Positions 54,814-63,108 of a DNA stretch of 64,000 nt are shown here, in pieces. The translations under genes and the position numbers were made by a program. How positions within the stretch are numbered: position 1 is the stretch's first letter; every line of letters begins with the position of its first letter. Below the pieces are notes generated by a model, which saw nothing but the letters and a program-made list of their open reading frames with translations, ran no database searches and was not told the origin of the DNA. The stretch comes from Adhaeribacter arboris (GTDB lineage Bacteria > Bacteroidota > Bacteroidia > Cytophagales > Hymenobacteraceae), in contig NZ_PYFT01000001.1 in NCBI RefSeq assembly GCF_003023845.1, positions 5,208,001 to 5,272,000 of the forward strand, in the 5' to 3' direction.

Positions 54814-56103
54814 TTAAGCAGGCTGGGATTTCGCGGAGTGGCTTTCCTGGGTGCGGTAATAAATAAAGGCGGTACAGGCCGTACCTACGGCCATAGCGGC
54901 CAAGGCCAGAAAGGCGGCATTCCAGCCTACGTACTCGGCTAAAAAACCCGTTAACCATAATGCCAAGGTGCCCCCCAAATACCCTACCGCATCCACTAAA
55001 CCGCCGGCGGTAGCGGCGCCTTTAGGCCCACCGACATCCAACGACATGGCCCCGGCCAGGAATGAATACGGACCTAACAGCAATAAACCGGCTAAGGAAA
55101 TAAAAATCAGTGGTAAAATCTGACCGGTAAACCCAACGGCCATAAAGCCCAGCACGACCGTTAAAAGCATACCGGCTCCCGCAATAAGTAAACCCCGCAC
55201 GCCTTTCATCCAGGCATCCGAAAGGTAACCGGCCACCAGAATAGAAATCATGCCGAAAGCTGAGTACAAAGCACTGTATTGCGAAGCTAATCCCTCCGAT
55301 TGATTGGTAGTTTCGAAGAGGTACGTAGGCAGCCAAAAATTAAGCGCTTCCCGGATAGCGGTAAGGCCGAAGGACATGAGCAAAATGAGGATAAAAGATA
55401 AATTTTTAAAATACGGCGCTAATAACTCGCGTAAACTAGCCGGAGGAGCCAATTGATTGTCCGATTGGGCATGCAGGTTTTTCGGATTAGGTGGGGGCGG
55501 CACCAGACCCACATTTTCCGGGGAATTTTTTAAAAAAAGAACATTAATCATTGCTATTACCACTAACAAACCGGCGGCTATGTAAAATAAACCGCGCCAA
55601 CCCATTCCCAAATTTAAAAAATGGCCCAGCAGTAACTTGGCCACAATGTCGCCGACCAAAAAGCTAAGACTCAAAAAGCTCATGATTTTGCCGTAGCTCT
55701 TGTACGAAAACCAGTTCGCGGTAATTTTTAATAATCCGCCCCAACCCATGGATTGAATCAGCCGGTTGAAAGACCAAACCGCGCCGAAAAACAACACCCC
55801 TTTGCCGAAGCCAAAGAAAATCGTGGCCAGCACCGAGCCCAACATGCCCAGAATAAAGACTTTTTTACCCCCGATAAAGTCGCCCAGTACCCCGTTTATT
55901 ACTTTGCCCACCGCGTAAAATACCACGCCCAGCGCGGCAATTTGGCCCATGACCACTTTGTTTACCCCCACCGCCGCGTACTCCTGAATAATTAGAGGGG
56001 CGGCAATGGCCAGATTACTGCGGCATAAATAATACCCGCTGTAGCCCACAAATAAGCAAATAGCGGTGGAAATTTGCCACGGCTTACTACTTTTATTTTT
56101 CAA
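54814..56103 (-). CDS. OPA-family (GlpT/UhpT-like) MFS transporter
   Basis: 429 residues, about 12 membrane segments. The N-terminal signature FVGYSGYYLCRSNLAIAAP and GWGGLLKITANWF match the organophosphate:phosphate antiporter branch of the MFS, in which the conserved Arg of the first helix binds the phosphate group. Start is TTG 56103: an in-frame stop lies three codons upstream and AAGGAAT sits just before it as a Shine-Dalgarno. It follows the same strand as susC but 728 bases away, so it is probably a separate transcript. In this context it could import a phosphonate or phosphoester in exchange for phosphate, in place of a PhnCDE ABC transporter. Specificity is inferred. Confidence 0.85.
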   Translation of the reverse strand: MKNKSSKPWQISTAICLFVGYSGYYLCRSNLAIAAPLIIQEYAAVGVNKVVMGQIAALGVVFYAVGKVINGVLGDFIGGKKVFILGMLGSVLATIFFGFGKGVLFFGAVWSFNRLIQSMGWGGLLKITANWFSYKSYGKIMSFLSLSFLVGDIVAKLLLGHFLNLGMGWRGLFYIAAGLLVVIAMINVLFLKNSPENVGLVPPPPNPKNLHAQSDNQLAPPASLRELLAPYFKNLSFILILLMSFGLTAIREALNFWLPTYLFETTNQSEGLASQYSALYSAFGMISILVAGYLSDAWMKGVRGLLIAGAGMLLTVVLGFMAVGFTGQILPLIFISLAGLLLLGPYSFLAGAMSLDVGGPKGAATAGGLVDAVGYLGGTLALWLTGFLAEYVGWNAAFLALAAMAVGTACTAFIYYRTQESHSAKSQPA

Positions 56104-56650
56104 AATTCCTTAGGAAATCTAACTATTTCTCGTTCCTGGCTAAGTATTCACCGGAAAAGTAAACTCCTTGACTCGAACTACTAGAATTGTTAAAGCAGAG
56201 AAACGCTCCCCTTGTTAAAAGTGGAAAATTAGACGAAACTGTTTGGTAATAACAGCTATAATAAAAAAATAACAATTTGATAAAGTAGTCGGACGGGAAG
56301 AGGATTTTAAGTTAACTGGATTTATACCCAATAGTATGAGTTACCTTCCATCAGGTTGATTTAAAAAATTGCTTAAACCCGGCGGGTTTTCAAAACCCGC
56401 CGGGTTTCATATCCTGCGTTATGGCAGCTACTTGAAGCGATTGGGTATTACACCAGGTTAAACGCATTAAAAGGAAGGACATGAATGATGAAGGCTTGGG
56501 AAAAGTGTTAAGCTTTAATGGTACAGCAACAATATTTTCCAGAGATGTTGGATGTCAAGCTAGTCCGCAAGTATAAGCATACTTGCTTAGTCACATCTTA
56601 ATGCTGAGTTTATGGGCAATCCTAAGCCAAATGTAGTCCTTCTAAATAAA
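56104..56650. other. Intergenic stretch between the transporter and the MoxR operon
   Basis: Contains the hairpin at 56375-56407 and otherwise AT-rich sequence. No gene recognised. Confidence 0.4.
56375..56407 (-). repeat. Perfect long hairpin, possible terminator of the MoxR operon
   Basis: 16-bp perfect inverted repeat (56375-56390 with 56392-56407, core AAACCCGGCGGGTTTT). It resembles the hairpin at 3156-3186 in sequence and size, and lies about 245 bases downstream of the last gene of the MoxR operon. Confidence 0.7.
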
Positions 56651-58459
56651 TTACCATTTTTCTTCTAGCCAAAGAAAACCCGCACAAACCAAAAGAGTTA
56701 AAAAGAAATAAATTGCCGGTATAGGCTGCTTGCCAGTAAAAGACGTATCAGCGAGTGACTTATTAAGATTAGTTTTTACGAAGTTACGGGTAGCGGTTAA
56801 GCGAGCGGCGAAGCGCCAGGCAATAAAGGAAGAATCCGCAAAAACGTAGAACAATTGGGGAGAGGCTTGTGGTTTGTTAATCTCATGCCAGCCGCTATTA
56901 CGAGGCCAAAACGAGCCGGTAAACCGGTGGGGTAATAACGTTTGCTGTGCCAAGTACACCGTATCCGGCTGCTGACTTACCGCGTGCACCATTCCCTTCG
57001 GAAAAGATTTATTTTTAGAATAGGTATAATCCGACAAATAGAGCGTAAGTACCTGATTAGCCAAGGGGAAGGGGGCAGCGGCTACGTGCCAGGTATGATC
57101 CGTAACCAAAGACTTGCTGGTTTGGCTTAATAGAAAAGACCAAAAATGAGTATAAGCGGATTTATTACTGGCCAATGGCCAGGTATACGTTTGAGGCAAT
57201 AAACTTACCGTTACTTTTCCCCAACCTGTTCGTTTAGTAGCTACCAAAGCGTTTTCGGCGGCGTCCCAGACTAGTTGCTTCAGGTCCGGTGTTAGCTTAA
57301 TAAAATAAGGCAAAGAAGTAGATGTAACAGAATGAGTATAATCCGGCCAGAAGACGGGCGTGGTATTTAACTCTGGTTTTGCCAATGGGCTACGAACGAA
57401 GGAAAAGTTTTTTAGTAAAGCCGGCGCCGAATGTAAAGGCAAAGCTTCGGGTACTATTATTACTCCTAGTCCGGCTTGCTGCACGGCTTGCGTTAAGGCT
57501 TGTTGCTGGCTTGCCGATAATGTTTGGATGGTAGAAACATCCGTAATTAGCAAATCGAACTGCTGCCATAAAACGGCATTCAATGGCTGAAGCGGTACTT
57601 TAGGCATATTTAGCCATTCCGTTTGAAAAATATCTTTACTAACAGGAAGGCGTAGAGCGACGCCGTGTTGTTCGGCGGCCAAATAGTTTTTTAAAAATTT
57701 TATTTCAAAGGAAGGGCTTGCTGGCAATAGCAGAATACGCAGTTTTTGTTTGGGTTTTACTTCGATGGGCAGCTCTCCGACAAAAGAACGCTTATTCCCT
57801 GATTTACAGTGCAGCGCATACACGTACTGGCCGATCTGCTTCGGTAAGTAAGTTACGCTGAAACGATTGACACCGGTATTTTTAATTTGAATAGAATCCT
57901 GGGTTTTACCGGCTACAGTTAAATAAAGCCAGGTAGTTCGTTTGGTAGTTTGGTGGTAGCGCCCGGTTAACGTTAACTTTTCGCCTAGGGTTAATTGCTT
58001 CGTCCAATCCAGGCTGATTACTCCGATGGGAAAGGCATTTAAATGCGGCACCAGGCGAATGGAATCCTGCGGTTTTAAATCTATTTCATCTAAGCCGTAG
58101 CCTAATACGTGCAGGCGCTTTACCCGCGGATAATGTTGCCGGATTTCTGCGACGTTGGTTATGGACTGGTAACCCGTAGCAGCTGTGTCGTAGCTAAATA
58201 TTGGCGGCTTCCTTCGAAATTCTTTTAGTATTTTTTTTAACGAATCGAGCGGATAACCGGGGGTAAGTAAAATGGCTTCCGTGGCATTTACCCGAAGGGT
58301 TCTGTACGCTGGTCGCGCTATAAAAAACAAACTAAGAACGGCACCCGCATTTGCTAAAATCCGAAAAAATAAAAAACGGCGATTCGGGCGTTTCCAGGCT
58401 AACCCAAGCAGGGGAACTAAAAGGAGAATTGCGCCGGCAAAAATTAGTATATCCTTCAA
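56651..58459 (-). CDS. Membrane protein of the MoxR/Bat operon, unknown function
   Basis: 602 residues. Two hydrophobic segments at the N-terminus (ILIFAGAILLLVPLLGLAW and LANAGAVLSLFFIARPAY) and one at the C-terminus (FLTLLVCAGFLWLEEKW). The large part between is probably periplasmic: beta-sandwich strands followed by a Rossmann-like region (LRILLLPASPSFEIKFL, LLITDVSTIQTLS, LGVIIVPEALPL) that resembles the glutamine-amidotransferase-like domain found in BatA-operon proteins. No catalytic residues are recognised. Last gene of the operon, 15 bases after the one before. Likely works with the MoxR ATPase and BatA-type proteins in envelope protein assembly. Confidence 0.7.
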   Translation of the reverse strand: MKDILIFAGAILLLVPLLGLAWKRPNRRFLFFRILANAGAVLSLFFIARPAYRTLRVNATEAILLTPGYPLDSLKKILKEFRRKPPIFSYDTAATGYQSITNVAEIRQHYPRVKRLHVLGYGLDEIDLKPQDSIRLVPHLNAFPIGVISLDWTKQLTLGEKLTLTGRYHQTTKRTTWLYLTVAGKTQDSIQIKNTGVNRFSVTYLPKQIGQYVYALHCKSGNKRSFVGELPIEVKPKQKLRILLLPASPSFEIKFLKNYLAAEQHGVALRLPVSKDIFQTEWLNMPKVPLQPLNAVLWQQFDLLITDVSTIQTLSASQQQALTQAVQQAGLGVIIVPEALPLHSAPALLKNFSFVRSPLAKPELNTTPVFWPDYTHSVTSTSLPYFIKLTPDLKQLVWDAAENALVATKRTGWGKVTVSLLPQTYTWPLASNKSAYTHFWSFLLSQTSKSLVTDHTWHVAAAPFPLANQVLTLYLSDYTYSKNKSFPKGMVHAVSQQPDTVYLAQQTLLPHRFTGSFWPRNSGWHEINKPQASPQLFYVFADSSFIAWRFAARLTATRNFVKTNLNKSLADTSFTGKQPIPAIYFFLTLLVCAGFLWLEEKW

Positions 58460-58474
58460 GTAGCGTGGTTCAAT

Positions 58475-60625
58475 TTATTTTACATTCCGGAAATACTGTT
58501 CGGCCAGCGGGCTCCGATGAACCGATTGAGGAGTTAGCGGTACGGTGGGTTGCGGTAATACGCTTTCAAAAGCCGCAGCTACCGTAACCAAACAGGGGCT
58601 ACACGTAATTTTGCCGGTTTGCACTTCCGTTATCAGCTGCCTTAAACTTTTTAAGCTTTTTAGATATTTAACCGGTTGATTAACCGTAATCTGAGCTAGT
58701 TCCTGACCGGCTTGTTGCAGTAAAAGTATTTCTTTTCCCGCTTTTATAAAGCCCGGTTGCTGGGCGGAAAGCCACGGGAGTGCCTGCCTTATAAAAGGAT
58801 AAGATTGTTTTTCTGTCCGATTCTCGATGTTGTCCGGAGCGTTTATTTTATTTAATTCCCCGGTAAGTCTTTTTTCAGCTTCTTTCAAGGGCGGCGCATC
58901 AAAACCCATTTTACGCACGTAAGCCCGCGATTTTTGCTGTACTTCTTTTAATAAACGTAATGCTTTGTACTCAAAAGGCAGGGCGGCTTCCGGCTGGCTC
59001 AGGCGTAGCCGTAGCTCCGCTTCCCACATTTGGGCTAAAGCCGCTTTTAGTTGCGCTTTCACGGCCGGTTCAAAATAAGTAGCATCTTCTTCGGTGTCGT
59101 GTTGGTGGATATAAGGTGCCAGTAATTCGGTAGCGTTGTTAGGTTCTTTTGAGGTAGCGCTGTGGCCATGACCATCGTCATCGTGGTGTTCCGCGGCTGG
59201 GTTTGCGCCAATCACTGTTTCTGATTCTTCGCCCAAAAATTTGCCGTAACGCAGCCGTAATATTTTCTGGTCGGCACCTAAATTGTTAGAACGTTCCTGC
59301 ACCACTATGGGCGTTAAAACTTTCTTGCCTTGAATGAGCTTCTCCGTATCGATAATTAACTGGCGTTGGCTCCGGAAATAGGCAGGCACCACGGATACCC
59401 CCAAGGATAAAGCTGCGCCATCGGTTACCACGGTAGTATCTTCGAGTTGCACAAAATACGTTTCAGAGCGAGCGTAGCCACGGTGGTTATCCCAGGCTTG
59501 CAAATAGAAATAGAACTCATCGCCGTAAGTCATCCCCAAGGCTTTTAAATCTATATTTTTCCGGACGGAATGCTGTTTTAACGATTTAATCGAATTGAGA
59601 CTTAGCGGGTATGGCACCTCCCGGAATGTAACGCTTTCGCCGGAACCTTGGGCTATGGTGGCCACCAGATTCGCTTTTTGCAAACCGTAATCATCACTCA
59701 AGTTTGCCTCTACGTTTACTTGTTGCGGCTCGCCAAATTGAATTTCGGAATAAGGTTTGGGTTTTTGAATTGAAATAACTGGATTTTGATCCGCTAGGAG
59801 TTCTACGGCGTATAATTCTGATTTTTTAGCATTTAAATCAAGGGTGTAAATAAAAGAACGGGCGGGAGTGAAGGAAGTTGTATACGTGTTTGGTTTAGTC
59901 GCTACCTTCCGGAAAGTAAGCTTAGATTTTTCCGCAGTATTTAGCTGCAAGTTATTTATATTACCGGTAGTACGAACTACCCAGGTTAGGCGGGAGCCTT
60001 CTTCTGCTTTAAAATTAAGATTGTTTAAAGTATAAGCGAGCCGGTGCGTATAAGCCGGCGGTATAACCCGGATGCTCACGGATTGGATTCGCGCTACTGA
60101 TTTTATAGTAGTTTTAATTTGATTTTCCGGTTGCTCCGAGGTAGTTGCCAGAGTAGTTTTTTCCTGGGAAAAATAGGGTAGAAATAAAATAACAGCAGAT
60201 AAAAACAAGCTTAAAAATAAGGTAAACCAAGCCTTGTTATACGAAATTGCTATCGCTTTTTTCGGGTCCAGAGCACGCAGCAAAGGCGCTAGCCGCTGCA
60301 CTTGCAATCGTTCCAACAAGTTCAGGTTTTCCGGAGGCGTGAGCAGCAGGTGGCAGCTTTCTTGAAGTTCCGGTTGCGTTCTGTTTAAATGTTGAACAAT
60401 AGCAGCGGGAGAAATACGCCGGGTTTTTTGAATTTCCCAAATCAGAAAAAAAATACCTATCCCCCAAATAAATAATACAGTAAAACTAGAGCTATTTTCT
60501 GGTTGCCATTTAAAATAGATGGCGAGCCACACTAAACTGAATGCCAGGGACAATAAACCATAAAAGGCGATTTTCCGGCGGATATAGGATTGTTTGACTT
60601 CGTTAATAAAATCTATGCCGCTCAT
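58475..60625 (-). CDS. DUF4175-like membrane protein of the MoxR/Bat operon
   Basis: About 716 residues from ATG 60625, chosen because it overlaps the stop of the upstream gene as ATGA (translational coupling); an upstream start at 60694 is less likely. Two N-terminal membrane helices (FYGLLSLAFSLVWLAIYF, FTVLFIWGIGIFFLIWEI) and a third about 120 residues on (LFLSLFLSAVILFLPYF). A long beta-rich periplasmic part and a helical C-terminal half follow. A His/Asp-rich loop AEHHDDDGHGHSATS near the middle could bind a metal. Typical third or fourth member of Bacteroidota MoxR operons; molecular function unknown. Confidence 0.72.
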   Translation of the reverse strand: MSGIDFINEVKQSYIRRKIAFYGLLSLAFSLVWLAIYFKWQPENSSSFTVLFIWGIGIFFLIWEIQKTRRISPAAIVQHLNRTQPELQESCHLLLTPPENLNLLERLQVQRLAPLLRALDPKKAIAISYNKAWFTLFLSLFLSAVILFLPYFSQEKTTLATTSEQPENQIKTTIKSVARIQSVSIRVIPPAYTHRLAYTLNNLNFKAEEGSRLTWVVRTTGNINNLQLNTAEKSKLTFRKVATKPNTYTTSFTPARSFIYTLDLNAKKSELYAVELLADQNPVISIQKPKPYSEIQFGEPQQVNVEANLSDDYGLQKANLVATIAQGSGESVTFREVPYPLSLNSIKSLKQHSVRKNIDLKALGMTYGDEFYFYLQAWDNHRGYARSETYFVQLEDTTVVTDGAALSLGVSVVPAYFRSQRQLIIDTEKLIQGKKVLTPIVVQERSNNLGADQKILRLRYGKFLGEESETVIGANPAAEHHDDDGHGHSATSKEPNNATELLAPYIHQHDTEEDATYFEPAVKAQLKAALAQMWEAELRLRLSQPEAALPFEYKALRLLKEVQQKSRAYVRKMGFDAPPLKEAEKRLTGELNKINAPDNIENRTEKQSYPFIRQALPWLSAQQPGFIKAGKEILLLQQAGQELAQITVNQPVKYLKSLKSLRQLITEVQTGKITCSPCLVTVAAAFESVLPQPTVPLTPQSVHRSPLAEQYFRNVK

Positions 60626-62142
60626 ACTCTTGCCTTTTGAAAGCTTACCATCCGTTCCAGTAAAAATAAAATAGCGGCGAGTAATAGAAACCAATATTTC
60701 AAATCCCGTAAATGAATATTTTCAGAAACTATATGGCTGGTTGGCCGACGAATTACGGGTTGCACCTGGGTTTCAGCAATAAGGCGGGCGTCGTATTTTA
60801 TTGTTGGTTCCGGCCAGAGCAAGGAGCTAAGAATTTCCGGGAAATAGCTGCTTTCGGGCAAACTGTTCCATTGGGAATTAAACCGGCTGGCAAAGTAATA
60901 AGTGCCGCCTTTTCCGGCGGGTACAAAGTGCAAAATAGATTCGCCGTAATTGTTTTTCCAGCTTTGCAAACTATTTTCGCGGGAAATAGGCGCATGTTTA
61001 CTTAATCGAATGGATGCGGGCCAGCCCGTTACCGTAAGCCAGTTAGCGGTGGTACTTTTTATTCCGGTTGGTACATCCTTAAAAATAAAAAGCCCTTGCG
61101 CTAGTTTAAGCTTGATATTATCCGGAATAGCCGCGTCGGATAGCCAGAAAAGAAAATCTGCTTTACTGTTTAAATTATTAAGGGTAGTGCTCAATTGAAC
61201 AGCAACGGGACGATGCGTGTAGGAGCGAAGCGCTTCCAAGGTCGCCCGCACGTATCCGGCATCTGCTTGGCGGCTTTGGTTATAGATAATAGCAACGCGC
61301 ATGGAATCTTTCTCCACTTCTATTATTTCTGGAGTATTCCGTATTTTCAAAAAAGCTCGTTTACCTTCCTGGGAAAATAGTAAAGCAGGGGCATCAGGAA
61401 TGGTTACTGTCTGGTTAGATATTGGTTTAGCGAAAGGATAAGGCGTAAACCTAGTTTCGGAACTGGTACTACGGCCCAGTAAAACAGTAAGCGAATCGAC
61501 ATTGGATGGAAAAGCTTCCTGCACCCAAATTTTGTTCTGGTTGGTTGGAATAGTTACCCAGTGAATCGTATTATTTAAAACTGGCCGACGACCAGCGAAA
61601 TTATTTAAATTATTTGGTGTAAAAATTAAATGCTCTAATGCAGTTGAAAATTTATGGCTTAACTGTTGGACTAAAGTCCAATAATTTGTCGCCCCAGAAT
61701 CTGCCTTAATTAGTAATTTGCCTTGTTTGATGTTTATCCAATCTTCGGCAGATAGAAGCGGAAAGGTGTTTCTCAGTTGCCGCAGTTCATAATTTTGTTG
61801 GGTCAGGGAATCAAGGGTATTTTGAATAAGCGGTAAATTAGGTGTTATTAGAAGTTCTGGTGCTACCCAAACGTATTTTTGGCTTTTCGGCGGAAGCGTT
61901 TGCCTCCAGACGGGCTGCACCAGAAACAAAACCAATACGGTTAAAAGCAGACAGCGCAGCAAGAGCAAAGGCCAATCCTGAAAACGCAGGCTACGGGCTT
62001 TTTTACTGGCCGTAGCTGCCAGCCATTTAATACTCCCTACCTTAATAACTCTGGGCGGCTTTTTATTCCAGAGGTGAATCAGCACCGGAACCAATAGGCC
62101 AGCCAGTGCGATAAACCAAAAGGAAGAAAGCAGTTGCAACAT
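60622..62142 (-). CDS. BatA-domain membrane protein
   Basis: 506 residues. The N-terminal BatA (aerotolerance regulator) domain has the signature FIALAGLLVPVLIHLWNKKPPRVIKVGSIKWL, the second helix LLLLRCLLLTVLVLFLVQPVW, and an extracytoplasmic remainder with a C-terminal membrane helix (YWFLLLAAILFLLERM). No von Willebrand MIDAS motif seen. It is the third gene of the operon, 28 bases after the DUF58 gene and overlapping the next by four bases. BatA-type proteins act with MoxR ATPases in envelope stress or protein maturation; details for this one are inferred. Confidence 0.82.
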   Translation of the reverse strand: MLQLLSSFWFIALAGLLVPVLIHLWNKKPPRVIKVGSIKWLAATASKKARSLRFQDWPLLLLRCLLLTVLVLFLVQPVWRQTLPPKSQKYVWVAPELLITPNLPLIQNTLDSLTQQNYELRQLRNTFPLLSAEDWINIKQGKLLIKADSGATNYWTLVQQLSHKFSTALEHLIFTPNNLNNFAGRRPVLNNTIHWVTIPTNQNKIWVQEAFPSNVDSLTVLLGRSTSSETRFTPYPFAKPISNQTVTIPDAPALLFSQEGKRAFLKIRNTPEIIEVEKDSMRVAIIYNQSRQADAGYVRATLEALRSYTHRPVAVQLSTTLNNLNSKADFLFWLSDAAIPDNIKLKLAQGLFIFKDVPTGIKSTTANWLTVTGWPASIRLSKHAPISRENSLQSWKNNYGESILHFVPAGKGGTYYFASRFNSQWNSLPESSYFPEILSSLLWPEPTIKYDARLIAETQVQPVIRRPTSHIVSENIHLRDLKYWFLLLAAILFLLERMVSFQKARV

Positions 62143-62170
62143 AAAATATTTTAAATTTTGGAATTTTATC

Positions 62171-63055
62171 TTATCGCTGCAGACGATACTTCAGCAATAA
62201 GCGCAGCGCTTTATCTAAAGGTTCGTGCAATAGCAACTGGTCGTAAGTAATTTGTTTTTTGCGCAAGCTAGCGGCCAATTTTTGCAACCAAGCCTGGTAA
62301 TTGGCTTCGTACAGCAACCGTTGTTGGCTAGAATCTACCTGAATCGTTTCGCCGGTTTCTAAATCCTCCAATAATACCGCACCCGAATAAGCTAAATTTA
62401 ATTCCTGCTTACCCAATAGGTGCAGCAATAGAACCTCCTGGCCGCGACGGCGCAAAGAACTTAATACATCCGTAATTTCCGTTTCCTGTTCGTACATATC
62501 GCTCAGAAAAACGGTAATGGTTTTCTTTTTAGTGGTTTGTAATAAACTATTGCTTACTGGCACTGTAGCAAAACGGCCGGTGGCCGTTAATTTATCGAGT
62601 GCGGTAAAAAAGCGGGGCAACTGACGGTTACTACCGGCGGGTAAAATATTAGTTAATTTGTTTTCGTGTAATACGTGTAAGGAGATTTCATCGCCTTGTT
62701 GGACTGCCAAATAACCTAAACAAGCCACCACTAATTTAGCGTAAGTTATTTTACTCATACCGGCTTCCTCGTAGTTCATGGAATTACTGGCATCTACCAC
62801 AAATTGTACCCGCAAATTGGTATCGGTTTCAGATTCCCGGATATAATATCGGTCGGAGCGGGCAAACATTTTCCAGTCCAGTTGTCGCAAATCGTCGCCG
62901 GGCTGGTAGCTCCGGTATTGGCTAAACTCTAATCCAGCACCTCGTTTCAGACTATTATGCAAACCGGCAGTAAACCCAGCCACCACCATGCGTGCCACTA
63001 AAGACAGATCTTTTAGGGCGGCCAGGGTTTGCGGATCTATTAACTTGGTTTGCAT
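62171..63055 (-). CDS. DUF58 / von Willebrand A-like protein
   Basis: 294 residues, cytoplasmic. The diagnostic DUF58 motif is FSQYRSYQPGDDLRQLDWKM (R-Y-x-x-G-D-x-x-R-x-x-D-W), followed by a vWA-like core with the MIDAS start VVDASNSM (DxSxS) and a FLSDMYEQETE segment. DUF58 proteins are the standard partners of MoxR AAA+ ATPases, encoded directly upstream here (53-base gap). Confidence 0.9.
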   Translation of the reverse strand: MQTKLIDPQTLAALKDLSLVARMVVAGFTAGLHNSLKRGAGLEFSQYRSYQPGDDLRQLDWKMFARSDRYYIRESETDTNLRVQFVVDASNSMNYEEAGMSKITYAKLVVACLGYLAVQQGDEISLHVLHENKLTNILPAGSNRQLPRFFTALDKLTATGRFATVPVSNSLLQTTKKKTITVFLSDMYEQETEITDVLSSLRRRGQEVLLLHLLGKQELNLAYSGAVLLEDLETGETIQVDSSQQRLLYEANYQAWLQKLAASLRKKQITYDQLLLHEPLDKALRLLLKYRLQR

Positions 63056-63108
63056 TTTTTAGTTGAGCTTTATAAGGTAAAGAACATTCAATAACCAAAG
63101 GCTAATTT

